Positions 1 to 7,916 are shown, counted from the first letter of the stretch. The stretch: 24,338 nucleotides of DNA from Chordibacter sp038110535 (GCA_038110535.1 JAYNJW010000027.1:1-24338); one strand, 5' to 3'. Numbers and translations are program-made. The notes: generated from the sequence alone by a model not told the origin.

Positions 1-1778
1 TGATCTATTCGTTGGTTCGGGACCGCGATCCAATAGCCAATGAATTCTTCACTCTCGATGAAAACGGCACCCTCCGAACTGCGGAAGTGCTGGACTATGA
101 GAAAAATGCCAGCCTCTTCATCAGGGCAAGGGTAACCGATAAGGGGGGGCTCCTTACCAAGAATGGATTTGTGATCGAGGTGATCAATGTTGTGGAGGAC
201 AATGACAAGGACGGGGTGGAGGACCATTATGACTTGGATGACGATAATGATGGATTCTCCGATTCGGAAGAACTCGCCTACGGATCCGACCCTCTCGATC
301 CCAACTCGGTAGCCAATGCCGCTCCCAATTCCCTCTATCTAAACGGCACCACCATTCTGGAAAACCAGTCAGCGGGAACCATTATCGGGCGGTTGATCGG
401 GCATGATCCGGACACCAATGCTACCCTCATCTATTCCCAGATACACGATGGTAACCAGTCGCAGTCGCCCGTATATGTGGGCCCGGCTGGCGTAGTGCGT
501 AGCACCCGCGTCTTTGATTACGAAACAAACGAACATAATTACACCTTAGTCGCCAAGGTATCGGATGAGCATAATTTTTCCATCGAGCAATCCTTCACCA
601 TATACCTGCTCAACCAGATTGAGGATATCGACGGGGATGGTGTGGAGGATCATTTGGACGAAGATATCGATGGGGACGGTTTCAGCAATGACGAGGAGAT
701 TGCCTACGGGTCTAATCCACGGGATGCACATTCGGTAATCAATGCACCTCCCACCGATATTACTATGCAGGGTGGAGAAGTTCTGGAAAACCAACCGCTT
801 GCTACATTAGTGGGCAGGTTCTTTGGAGTGGATGCAGACAAAAATGATTCGTTGACCTATCAACTGGTCGATCCGGTGATCGGAGAAAATTTCCCATTTA
901 AACTTTCCCAACGTGGTGGTTTGAGAACGACTAGAAAACTGGACTATGAATCAGATGAGAATAATTATTCCCTTACCGTTCGGGTGCTAGACGATAGGAA
1001 CGAGTCCTTCGAGAAATCCTTTACCGTTCATTTGATCAATGTCGTCGAAGATCTCGATGGCGACAGCATCGAGGATGCGTACGATGAAGATATTGACGGA
1101 GATGGATATTCCAATGAGCAGGAACAAGAGATCGGAACCAACCCTGCCGACCAGTACTCCCGCCCGGAAAAGCCAATCCTCAGGAGAGGACAGGCAATAA
1201 TCGATGAAAATGGATCCATCCATTTAACTGGTGGAATCCTGGCAAATGGGCGGGCTGAAATAACAGACTTTGGGTTTGTTCTCTCATCGGGCGTATCTCT
1301 GGATCGTAGGAAATCTACGGTCTATTGGGTCAGGGGACATGGGGAACCACAGCTATTTAAACTTACCGTAACGGAGAGTCCATTTCAGGAAATTCTCTAT
1401 TTTCGCACCTGGGCGAAAAATGCTGCAGGCTATGGTATTGGGCCGGTCAGGAAGGTGGTCATACCCGATGCTCCACAACCTTGGTGGGGAGAGGTTGCCG
1501 AAGGTGCTGGCGGTTGGCTGAGTTCCGATTGGTTTGGCACGTTCAAATATTATGAGCAGGGCTGGCTATACCATGCTCGCTTGGGCTGGCTTTATTCATC
1601 CCCGGTCAGTGAAAACAGTGTATGGTTATGGAAAGAAGATCGGGGCTGGTTGTGGACAAAACCAAGCTTGTGGCCATACTTCTGGTGGGATAGTACCCAA
1701 AACTGGTTATACCTGAATCCAAGCAAACCCGGTGAACCAATCAGGTTTTACGACTATTCGACGGAGTCCTACCGCTAA
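1..1778 (+). CDS. Large secreted repeat protein with cadherin-like and thrombospondin-type-3 repeats and Trp-rich C-terminus (5' partial)
   Basis: The reading frame is open to the left window edge (first full codon at base 3), so the N-terminus and any signal peptide are missing; a TTG at base 12 is not a credible start. Three copies of a cadherin-like unit, marked by a DYE core at bases 93, 516 and 942, alternate with Asp-rich DxDGDGxxD calcium-binding stretches of thrombospondin type-3 style starting at 198, 624 and 1050, spaced exactly 426 bases (142 residues). Bases about 1170-1470 look like a fibronectin-III-type beta domain. From 1482 to the stop is a Trp/Tyr-rich module with repeated GWLY, GWLW and NWLY motifs. 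Such proteins are normally exported and need calcium for rigidity; adhesion or a surface role is inferred. No sorting motif of the LPXTG type is visible. The precise function is unknown. Confidence 0.85.
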   Translation, partial: IYSLVRDRDPIANEFFTLDENGTLRTAEVLDYEKNASLFIRARVTDKGGLLTKNGFVIEVINVVEDNDKDGVEDHYDLDDDNDGFSDSEELAYGSDPLDPNSVANAAPNSLYLNGTTILENQSAGTIIGRLIGHDPDTNATLIYSQIHDGNQSQSPVYVGPAGVVRSTRVFDYETNEHNYTLVAKVSDEHNFSIEQSFTIYLLNQIEDIDGDGVEDHLDEDIDGDGFSNDEEIAYGSNPRDAHSVINAPPTDITMQGGEVLENQPLATLVGRFFGVDADKNDSLTYQLVDPVIGENFPFKLSQRGGLRTTRKLDYESDENNYSLTVRVLDDRNESFEKSFTVHLINVVEDLDGDSIEDAYDEDIDGDGYSNEQEQEIGTNPADQYSRPEKPILRRGQAIIDENGSIHLTGGILANGRAEITDFGFVLSSGVSLDRRKSTVYWVRGHGEPQLFKLTVTESPFQEILYFRTWAKNAAGYGIGPVRKVVIPDAPQPWWGEVAEGAGGWLSSDWFGTFKYYEQGWLYHARLGWLYSSPVSENSVWLWKEDRGWLWTKPSLWPYFWWDSTQNWLYLNPSKPGEPIRFYDYSTESYR

Positions 1779-1875
1779 GCCTTTGATCAATGGTTGCTCT
1801 TTTCTCGAGCAAAGCGGTCGTTGACTTTGGGCGTAAAATCACGAGGATTGTTCCCTTTTCATACTTTGATTAGCG

Positions 1876-3147
1876 ATGTCCAATAACGAGCAAAACGAGA
1901 ATCCCAAGGATAATGAAGTGCCTGAAGATGAGCAGGCAGATGGTTTGACTGCCGAACAGGCTGCTGAGGAGCGTCCATACGATGAGGTGGAAGCATGGAA
2001 AAAAAGCAAGAATACGCTCTTTTCTGTTTTGGGAATCATTGCCCTGGGAGTGGCTATTTCCACATTCTACAAAAACTCCAAGCAGGATGAAGCAACCGAG
2101 AGAAGTCTGCGCTTTGTCAATGCAAGTGTGGGAGAGGTTGGCTCGGAGGAAAAATTTCTTTCCTTTGCCGAGGATTATGATGATACCCTAGGAGGTGTTG
2201 CTCAGTACCGGGCGGCATCCATTCAGTATGGCGAGGGCAGGTATTCGGAATCGGCGGACAGTTTTCTTGCCGCAGCCAAGAGGTTGGCTGGCGATCCTTT
2301 GAGGGGTCGTGCGAAGATTGGCCATGCAGTATCTTTGCTCAAGGATGGAAAAAAGGAAGAAGGTGAATCGGCCTTGTCTGCAATATCTTCCGATTCCAGC
2401 CTTTTGAAGATAGATCGTTTTGAAGCGATGTACCTGCTCGGAGTGAATGCCCTGGGTGAGGGAAATAGCGAGGGTTATGAGGCACAGGAACAGGCACTTG
2501 GTCAGGATGAAAGGGCTGCTGATTATTTGTCCAGGTTGGTTGAATTCAAAAGATTGCACAGTCTTTATAATCAGGCACTGTCCTTGCCCGACATCAATCT
2601 GGCCAAAGGGGCAGAGTATTTGAGCAAGCAAAGAAAACGCAAGGCAGTCAAAGAAACCGAGAACGGATTGCTCTATGAGGTGATCAAAGATGGGAATGGC
2701 TCCTTGCCAACTGAAACAGACGAGGTGGAAGTGCATTATCATGGAACCCTGATCGATGGGGAAGTATTTGATTCATCACGCGATCGTGGAGAGCCCGCAA
2801 AATTCCGCGTAAATCAGGTAATCAAGGGATGGACAGAAGCCCTGCAACTAATGAAGGTAGGGGCGAAATGGAAACTTTATATTCCGGCAGATTTGGCTTA
2901 TGGAAAGAGAGGAAGCAATACAATTGGGCCCAATGAAACCCTGACTTTTGAGGTGGAACTTTTGGGCATTACTCCACCGATTGTAGAACCCGAGCTGCCT
3001 GATTTGAACGAATCAGAACCAATTCCGGCGATTTTTCCAAAAGACTTGAGTGATGCAAACAAAACCTCGCCCGCAAACTCGAACAAGAAAAAGAGGGAGC
3101 AAGCAAACCAGGCTGGTAAGCTCAAAGAGAATAACGAATCTAAGTAA
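1876..3147 (+). CDS. Membrane-anchored YfgM-like/TPR protein fused to FKBP-type peptidyl-prolyl isomerase
   Basis: This 423-residue protein has an acidic cytoplasmic N-terminus (1-40), one membrane segment (about 47-65), an Ala-rich helical region (about 66-235) resembling the YfgM/TPR_21 family, and a Mip-type FKBP domain (about 262-365). The FKBP part shows the expected VHYHGTLIDGEVFDSS, the VIKGWTEALQLM core and the LAYG and IGPN motifs that line the active site, so it should catalyse cis-trans isomerisation of Xaa-Pro bonds. With the N-in membrane segment the catalytic domain would lie in the periplasm. The tail (366-423) is Pro/Asn/Lys-rich. In E. coli, YfgM pairs with the isomerase PpiD at the Sec translocon; here a YfgM-like part and an isomerase are one chain, which suggests a role in folding newly exported proteins. 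The FKBP call is firm and the YfgM relation is moderate. It converges with the DJ-1 gene. Confidence 0.9.
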   Translation: MSNNEQNENPKDNEVPEDEQADGLTAEQAAEERPYDEVEAWKKSKNTLFSVLGIIALGVAISTFYKNSKQDEATERSLRFVNASVGEVGSEEKFLSFAEDYDDTLGGVAQYRAASIQYGEGRYSESADSFLAAAKRLAGDPLRGRAKIGHAVSLLKDGKKEEGESALSAISSDSSLLKIDRFEAMYLLGVNALGEGNSEGYEAQEQALGQDERAADYLSRLVEFKRLHSLYNQALSLPDINLAKGAEYLSKQRKRKAVKETENGLLYEVIKDGNGSLPTETDEVEVHYHGTLIDGEVFDSSRDRGEPAKFRVNQVIKGWTEALQLMKVGAKWKLYIPADLAYGKRGSNTIGPNETLTFEVELLGITPPIVEPELPDLNESEPIPAIFPKDLSDANKTSPANSNKKKREQANQAGKLKENNESK

Positions 3148-3162
3148 TCCCTGCTTTTCTTT

Positions 3163-3178
3163 TCCGCAAGATTGCGGA
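3163..3178. terminator. Hairpin between convergent genes (weak terminator candidate)
   Basis: A perfect 6-bp inverted repeat (TCCGCA / TGCGGA, loop AGAT) lies in the 44-base gap between two convergent genes. It lacks a downstream T-run on either strand, since the T-rich stretch is on its left side, so intrinsic termination is uncertain. Confidence 0.3.
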
Positions 3179-3191
3179 GTGGGGGGGACAA

Positions 3192-3734
3192 TCAGGCGTG
3201 GATGGAATGTCTTATTTCCCTCGCTTTTTCGGGCCCGCACAACAATTCGATCAAGGATAAACCAAATTCCAATGCCGTGCCCGCTCCGCGGGAGGTAATG
3301 ATTTTATCATCAATGACCACTGCTTGTTCAGTATCGATTTGTGGGAGTTCTTCCATGATACTTCCATGACCGGTAAAGGACTTGTTCGTTAACACCCCAG
3401 CATCTTTTAGAAGCAGGGGGGCGGCACAAATCGCACCAATTGGTCGCTCTTTATCTGCAAATTCTTGAATTAAAGAAAGAATCCCCCTGTTTTTACGGAG
3501 TTCAAAAACCGCAGGTCCTCCGGGAATGACCAGCAGATCAAAGCGTTCGGGCTTGGTTTCGCTTAAAAATTGATCAGCCCGGATAATAATTCCAGATCGT
3601 CCACAAACTTCCAGTCCGGCTTCGCAGGAGGCAAGAACGACCTCGACCTCAGCCCGTCGCAATAGATCGATGGGGCAGGTTGCCTCAATTTCCTCGAACC
3701 CATGAGCTAAGGGAACGAGGACTTGCGGGATCAT
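3192..3734 (-). CDS. DJ-1/PfpI family protein (YajL/ThiJ-like)
   Basis: The 180 residues match the full length of the DJ-1 superfamily. The nucleophile elbow is A-I-C-A-A-P with Cys103. Glu17 in HGFEEIEA sits where human DJ-1 has Glu18, and His123 in TGHG where DJ-1 has His126. The C-terminal SRGAGTALEF is also typical. Members act on oxidised or glyoxal-modified proteins and metabolites as chaperone, deglycase or glyoxalase; the exact activity is debated and cannot be decided here. The protein should be cytoplasmic, as no signal peptide is seen. It is the last gene of a minus-strand unit, 13 bases after the FmdB-like gene, with no obvious Shine-Dalgarno of its own, so coupled expression is likely. 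Confidence 0.9.
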   Translation of the reverse strand: MIPQVLVPLAHGFEEIEATCPIDLLRRAEVEVVLASCEAGLEVCGRSGIIIRADQFLSETKPERFDLLVIPGGPAVFELRKNRGILSLIQEFADKERPIGAICAAPLLLKDAGVLTNKSFTGHGSIMEELPQIDTEQAVVIDDKIITSRGAGTALEFGLSLIELLCGPEKAREIRHSIHA

Positions 3735-3747
3735 GACAAATGGTGGA

Positions 3748-4062
3748 TCAGGCGGCTTTTACCTTTTCCTTCTTTGGTTTGGAATCCGGTTTTTTTTCCG
3801 TCTTATTGGGGGCGGATCCACTGTCCGAGCTTCCGGAATCAGAACTGGTGGAACCATTACTGGAATCACTCCCGCTCTTTTTCTTGTAGTCAGTCTCGTA
3901 AAATCCCGTGCCTTTGAAAATAAGACCGGCCCCCAGACCAAGCAACCGTTTGGCCTTGTGCTTTTTGCATTTGGGACAGCTTTTGACTGGGGAATCATTC
4001 ATCGATTGAAAGAGTTCCCACTCGTGGCGACAAGCTCCACATTGATAATCGTAAGTAGGCAT
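3748..4062 (-). CDS. FmdB-family zinc ribbon protein
   Basis: The start is set at the ATG giving MPTYDYQC, the standard start of this family; the frame continues to an upstream TTG that would add only three residues. The N-terminal domain (1-45) carries C-G-A-C and C-P-K-C pairs that form a zinc ribbon, with HEWELFQS between them. The rest is low-complexity: Ser/Asp/Gly-rich (about 65-85) and then Lys/Pro-rich, a common tail in the family. Relatives are annotated as putative regulatory proteins after FmdB of methylotrophs, but no biochemical role is established. It sits between the DUF4013-type membrane gene (33 bases upstream) and the DJ-1 gene. At about 104 residues the length is normal. 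Confidence 0.88.
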   Translation of the reverse strand: MPTYDYQCGACRHEWELFQSMNDSPVKSCPKCKKHKAKRLLGLGAGLIFKGTGFYETDYKKKSGSDSSNGSTSSDSGSSDSGSAPNKTEKKPDSKPKKEKVKAA

Positions 4063-4095
4063 GGCGAACAATGATAAACTTGAAAGTTGAAAAAG

Positions 4096-4692
4096 TCAGG
4101 AAAAATTCTTCATGCGGAGGGCACAGGAATAGGCAATTAAAATCCAGGCACCAACAAAGAAAGAAAGACCATAAAGGGGAAGGGCGAGCAGGAAAATTCC
4201 CCAAAATGCAATTACGGGTAGGGCCAATGGTTTCCACCCCTTCATCACCTGTTCAATGAGCATACGAACCTGAAATGCATCCCGTAATTCTTCATGCTTT
4301 AAATAAGCCAAAAATGCAGACAGAAAAATCATCGGTGAAAAGAAACCGGTTATAGCAAGGGGGAGATAAGCTACCACACCCAATAAACCAAAGGTAAGAA
4401 AGTATAAGATTAAGCTGGTTACCCAGCCCAAAATCATGGGCACACCCACATAAACAAGAAGCAATCCAAATAGACGCAGTCCACAAATAAACAATTCAGG
4501 CCAGTTCATTTCGGACCATTCAGGCAGATCCAGTTGTTGGTTACGCCGTAAGCGGCGCCCGTAAATAAATAAATATCCAAGGGCAAAAAGATTTAAACCA
4601 GGAATGAAGGATAATCCACCTCCGAGCAAAACTTTGGGGATCCATCCCGGACGACCGAACAATCGGGCACACACCGCTTCCAAACTTGGCAT
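4096..4692 (-). CDS. DUF4013-like integral membrane protein
   Basis: About 198 residues from the ATG encoding MPSLEAVC. The frame stays open to a further ATG at 4734, but that start would overlap the ispA start codon on the other strand, and the added residues (rich in Lys and Cys) do not look like the family. Several hydrophobic stretches support four to five membrane segments. The pattern of a Gly-rich first helix (LLGGGLSFIPGLNLF), then GY, basic residues and LPEW followed by a second helix pair resembles the DUF4013 family, whose function is unknown. It begins a minus-strand unit with the FmdB-like and DJ-1 genes and is divergent from ispA with only 40 bases between starts. Confidence 0.75.
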   Translation of the reverse strand: MPSLEAVCARLFGRPGWIPKVLLGGGLSFIPGLNLFALGYLFIYGRRLRRNQQLDLPEWSEMNWPELFICGLRLFGLLLVYVGVPMILGWVTSLILYFLTFGLLGVVAYLPLAITGFFSPMIFLSAFLAYLKHEELRDAFQVRMLIEQVMKGWKPLALPVIAFWGIFLLALPLYGLSFFVGAWILIAYSCALRMKNFS

Positions 4693-4732
4693 AGGTAATA
4701 TATGTTGACATGCTTTACCTTTCTCGCAAGCC

Positions 4733-5617
4733 ATGAATTTTTCAGAAAAGCTAAAATCTTTCCAAGACAGGATCGAAAAACACCTAAGATCGGATTTGCC
4801 GGAATCTTCTAATAGGCCTGTCCGTTTGCATGAGGCAATGAATTATAGCTTGCAGGCAGGGGGGAAACGTTTGCGTCCCGTTCTGGTGCTGGCCGCTTCT
4901 AATTTGTTTCCGGGTAAAAACGATCCCATGCCTGCGGCATTGGCAGTGGAAATGATCCACACTTACAGCCTGATTCATGATGATTTACCCGCGATGGACG
5001 ATTCAGATCTGCGAAGAGGAGTTCCCACCTGTCACCGTGCTTTCGACGAGGCGACTGCTATCCTTGCTGGTGATGCCCTGATTCCACTCGCCTTTGAGCT
5101 TTTGGCAAAGAGCTATGCCCAACAACCGGATTTGGGATTACAACTGGTATGCATGCTGGCCGAAACAGCAGGCAGCCAAAAACTGGTCGGTGGCCAGATG
5201 GAGGATTTATTGGCAGAAGGAAAAAGCCCGGATGAACAGACCCTTTCCTTTGTGCATGCCAATAAAACCGCAGCCATGATCGAGGTATCCCTAGCGATGG
5301 GCTTTCTCCTAGGGAGCCGGGGGACCGATCAGGAATTACTTAAGCTGGTATCCCAGGCGGGCCAGTCGCTGGGCCTCGCCTTTCAGGCAGTAGATGATTT
5401 GCTCGATGTTACTTCAACCACTGAGGCCTTGGGCAAGGATGCTGCCCATGACAAGGAGGCAGGTAAGATGACATGGGTCAAGATGTATGGACTGGAAAAG
5501 GCGAGGGAACTAGCCAGTGAACATACGGAAAAAGCACTCCAAAAAATTGGGGATATCGGGGGTGATAACCAATTTCTGCTCGAACTTGCAGAATATATGC
5601 TTCGCAGAAAAAACTAA
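4733..5617 (+). CDS. ispA: Short-chain polyprenyl (farnesyl/geranylgeranyl) diphosphate synthase
   Basis: A 294-residue all-helical trans-prenyltransferase that condenses isopentenyl diphosphate with allylic diphosphates to make farnesyl or longer diphosphates in the cytoplasm, feeding undecaprenyl, quinone and hopanoid or carotenoid synthesis. It shows GGKRLRP (43-49) for diphosphate binding, the first Asp-rich motif DDLPAMDD (83-90) with the two-residue insertion typical of bacterial enzymes and followed by LRRG, GGQMEDL, the KT pair (178-179), and the second Asp-rich motif DDLLD (221-225). Product length cannot be fixed, though overall size and motifs match IspA-type farnesyl synthases. 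Its TAA stop overlaps the ATG of the next gene, so the two are probably translationally coupled. Confidence 0.92.
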   Translation: MNFSEKLKSFQDRIEKHLRSDLPESSNRPVRLHEAMNYSLQAGGKRLRPVLVLAASNLFPGKNDPMPAALAVEMIHTYSLIHDDLPAMDDSDLRRGVPTCHRAFDEATAILAGDALIPLAFELLAKSYAQQPDLGLQLVCMLAETAGSQKLVGGQMEDLLAEGKSPDEQTLSFVHANKTAAMIEVSLAMGFLLGSRGTDQELLKLVSQAGQSLGLAFQAVDDLLDVTSTTEALGKDAAHDKEAGKMTWVKMYGLEKARELASEHTEKALQKIGDIGGDNQFLLELAEYMLRRKN

Positions 5618-6276
5618 TGGTTATGCCTGCCTTACACGAAGGCTTAGGCTCACGCGATTGGCGCCAAAGATTGGGGGTTTCCCGTGATTTGGGCACTGGA
5701 TTCGCTGCTCCTGGGGGAGAGTTTACCCGGGCTTTGTTTGAATGGAGTTTGGTTACAGAAGGGCACTTTTTACACGCTTTATTGCAGGGCAGAAGAGTCG
5801 TGGAACTGGGGGCGGGGATGATGCCCTATGGCTATGCCCTGGCGGCCCATTCCCGTGCCCGAAACTTTGTTGCAGTCGAGCCATTCTACGCAGATAAACA
5901 GGAGGTTGCTCAGACGGGTTACGTACACCAAAGCCTGGATCCATCGCTTCGCATCCCCCGAAAAGTGGAGTCAAAAGATATGTTGGCCTACTTGCAGGAG
6001 GAACCAGACAACTTATTGACCATTCTTGCCTGTGGGATCGAGGATTGTATTTTGCCGGGACCGGACTACCGAAAGAAAGTGGAAGGGGAAATTGAGCGTA
6101 CTTTGGAGGAGGATGCCTTTTTTTTGAGTTCGCACAGCGATTTACACCCTCAGGGTTTGTTGTCCATGGAATTGGTTTTTAACCGGCCATCCCAGCCGTA
6201 TGTAGTGGATCGTTTACGATTGCACGGGAAAAAAACTGCATTCGAAAAATGGCACGCTGTCTTGCCTTCTTTCTAG
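5617..6276 (+). CDS. Putative SAM-dependent methyltransferase-like protein
   Basis: The start ATG shares its A with the ispA stop (TAATG), which strongly supports this start and coupled translation. Of the 219 residues, VVELGAG (61-67) followed by an acidic residue at the end of the next strand (FVAVEP, Glu88) matches motifs I and II of Rossmann-type methyltransferases. A later hydrophobic strand, TILACGIEDC (135-144), occupies the usual motif IV place but lacks a standard catalytic signature. No signal peptide or membrane segment is visible. The acceptor substrate is unknown; the ispA linkage hints at isoprenoid metabolism, but this is only inference. It converges with the exonuclease gene with five bases between the stops. 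Confidence 0.75.
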   Translation: MVMPALHEGLGSRDWRQRLGVSRDLGTGFAAPGGEFTRALFEWSLVTEGHFLHALLQGRRVVELGAGMMPYGYALAAHSRARNFVAVEPFYADKQEVAQTGYVHQSLDPSLRIPRKVESKDMLAYLQEEPDNLLTILACGIEDCILPGPDYRKKVEGEIERTLEEDAFFLSSHSDLHPQGLLSMELVFNRPSQPYVVDRLRLHGKKTAFEKWHAVLPSF

Positions 6277-6281
6277 AACAA

Positions 6282-6908
6282 TTAGGAACCAGCAGTCGCG
6301 GCCAGGCGTGCTTTCATGATGAGGTATAATTCCCGGCTAATCCATGCATCGGTGGCTGCATAAGCTTGCTGGGCAGGAGTAAGAGGGCTTTTTTGCCAGT
6401 TTGAAAGCTGGGCAGATTTGGAAAGTCGTTGGGAAAAAAAGATAGCGGTAAGGTTACGCAATCCAGTCTGTTCAATTTTCAGGGATTGGGCAAGGGGGGC
6501 CAAATCTTCGAAACCAGCAGGGGAAAATTCTTCAATTTTCTTGAGGTTGTAGACATCATCTTTAATGGCCACTCCTGTTTTAATGATATTGGGATTTTCG
6601 AGAATTTTGACCAAAGGACCAAGCTTCATTACCGGATAAAGCCGGAAAAGAAAGGCTTGGTCGGCGGTGGCTAATTGAAGAAGGGCAGGGGGGTTGTTGG
6701 GCCCGCGTTTAAAGTTTGGTTTACACTCGATGTCGAAACCAAGAATTTTTTGTTTGCTCAGGTGGGATACAAATTTCTTGAAGGATTTATTATCCCCAGC
6801 CAACTGGATCGATCCATGAAAGCGGATCAGGGGGAGTTCATTAATCTGGCTCTTTTCGAGCCTGGTGGGCAATTCGCCTTGGTTGTAGTGGAGAACTGAC
6901 ATGGGCAA
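6282..6908 (-). CDS. DEDDy 3'-5' exonuclease (RNase D/WRN-exonuclease-like domain)
   Basis: A single-domain 208-residue nuclease. Motif I is GFDIECKP with Asp59 and Glu61; motif II is TGVAIKDDVYNL with Asp117 or Asp118; motif III is YAATD with Tyr183 and Asp187, the Y-x3-D spacing of the DEDDy group. These residues bind two metal ions and remove 3'-terminal nucleotides. The HRDC domain of full RNase D is absent, so an RNase D-like trimming role or a WRN-exonuclease-like DNA role are both possible. It lies six bases downstream of the MBL-fold hydrolase gene, so the two are very likely one transcript. A second Met at residue 3 is a possible alternative start. Confidence 0.87.
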   Translation of the reverse strand: MPMSVLHYNQGELPTRLEKSQINELPLIRFHGSIQLAGDNKSFKKFVSHLSKQKILGFDIECKPNFKRGPNNPPALLQLATADQAFLFRLYPVMKLGPLVKILENPNIIKTGVAIKDDVYNLKKIEEFSPAGFEDLAPLAQSLKIEQTGLRNLTAIFFSQRLSKSAQLSNWQKSPLTPAQQAYAATDAWISRELYLIMKARLAATAGS

Positions 6909-6914
6909 AAGAAT

Positions 6915-7916
6915 TCATAATTCCACGGTTAATCCGTCATAGGCAAACAAAACTTCACGGGGTAAACCGCGTGGCGATGGAGCACCGGGGATTCCAGGAA
7001 TGGATTCTCGCACAGCGTGCCGTGTACCAGTTAAGAATTTTCTGGTGTGGGCACAGAATTCGGAAATGTTTTCGTCGGTTGCGTTGGGGTCGTGGTGAAA
7101 AATAGCCAGCTTTTCGACATCGGCACGGGCGGCAAGCTCTACCCCCATAACATTGCTGGAGTGTCCCCAATGCTCTCGATTACCAATCGATTCGGAGAGG
7201 GTGTAGGGAGCATCAAATACCAAGAGGTCGGCACCGCGTATAAAATCCAAAAAAGGATAATTTTTAAGATGTGCCTCATTGGTGTGCTCGCAATCGGTTG
7301 AATACACCAGGGCTGAATTCTGGTTCTCAATACGGTAACCATAGGAAATTCCAGGATGGTTTTGTTTGTAGAGAGTGATTCGGGAGTCACAAACATCGAT
7401 GACATCACCAGGCTGATGTTCTTCAAAAGAAATTTTTGCTGCAAAAGTATCAAATCCAATAGGAAAAAAGGGCTCTTTCATTTGCTCCCTCAAAAATCCT
7501 TCAATTCCCCGGTGACCACCGTGAAATACCACGCGGTTGCTCGGAGCATAAGCCGGGGCGAAAAAAGGGATGCCCTGAATGTGGTCGTAATGAAAGTGGG
7601 ATAGAAAAATATGAAAGGTCGCTCCACTTACTTTCTGAAGCATCAATTCTTTTCCCAATGCCCGTAAACCGGACCCACCGTCCAGGATTAAGTAATCATT
7701 TGATCCTGTTTCAACATGCAGGCAAGGAGTGTTGCCACCCCAGTGTGAGCGGGTGCGGAAATTGAGCTTTGTAGTCACAAATTCACGAATTTGCCGTTCG
7801 GAACGCAATTCCTTACCCCGTGCCGCCATCAACGATGCTACAATTTTTTCTTCAATTTCTTGAGCGGTTGGTGCAGTAGGCAATGATCCACGGGTGCCTT
7901 TAAAGTGAACTTTCAT
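6915..7916 (-). CDS. MBL-fold metallo-hydrolase
   Basis: The 333-residue protein begins with KGTRGSLP and carries WGGNTPC (59-65), both typical of the COG1235-type branch of the metallo-beta-lactamase fold. The metal site is clear: SHFHYDH (His107, His109, Asp111, His112), His187, Asp208 in YSTDCEH, and later His residues in EHWGHSS and FHHDP. Relatives include phosphodiesterases and RNase Z-like enzymes, so hydrolysis of a phosphodiester is the most reasonable role; the substrate is unknown. About 45 residues predicted to be helical lie between the GTRGSLP and GGNTPC motifs. No signal peptide is seen. It is first in a unit with the downstream exonuclease and divergent from the pilT-family gene. 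Confidence 0.88.
   Translation of the reverse strand: MKVHFKGTRGSLPTAPTAQEIEEKIVASLMAARGKELRSERQIREFVTTKLNFRTRSHWGGNTPCLHVETGSNDYLILDGGSGLRALGKELMLQKVSGATFHIFLSHFHYDHIQGIPFFAPAYAPSNRVVFHGGHRGIEGFLREQMKEPFFPIGFDTFAAKISFEEHQPGDVIDVCDSRITLYKQNHPGISYGYRIENQNSALVYSTDCEHTNEAHLKNYPFLDFIRGADLLVFDAPYTLSESIGNREHWGHSSNVMGVELAARADVEKLAIFHHDPNATDENISEFCAHTRKFLTGTRHAVRESIPGIPGAPSPRGLPREVLFAYDGLTVEL

Noticed and set aside
1793..1811. 6-bp hairpin (TTGCTC / GAGCAA) after the repeat protein
   Set aside because: No T-run follows and the stem is weak, so it is not called as a terminator.
2188..2742. 184-codon antisense open frame inside the FKBP gene
   Set aside because: It lies wholly within a well-supported gene on the other strand and has no recognisable motif.
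4693..4734. Longer start for the DUF4013-like gene overlapping the ispA start codon
   Set aside because: The extra residues look unlike the family and would make the two opposite start codons overlap; an internal ATG fits better.
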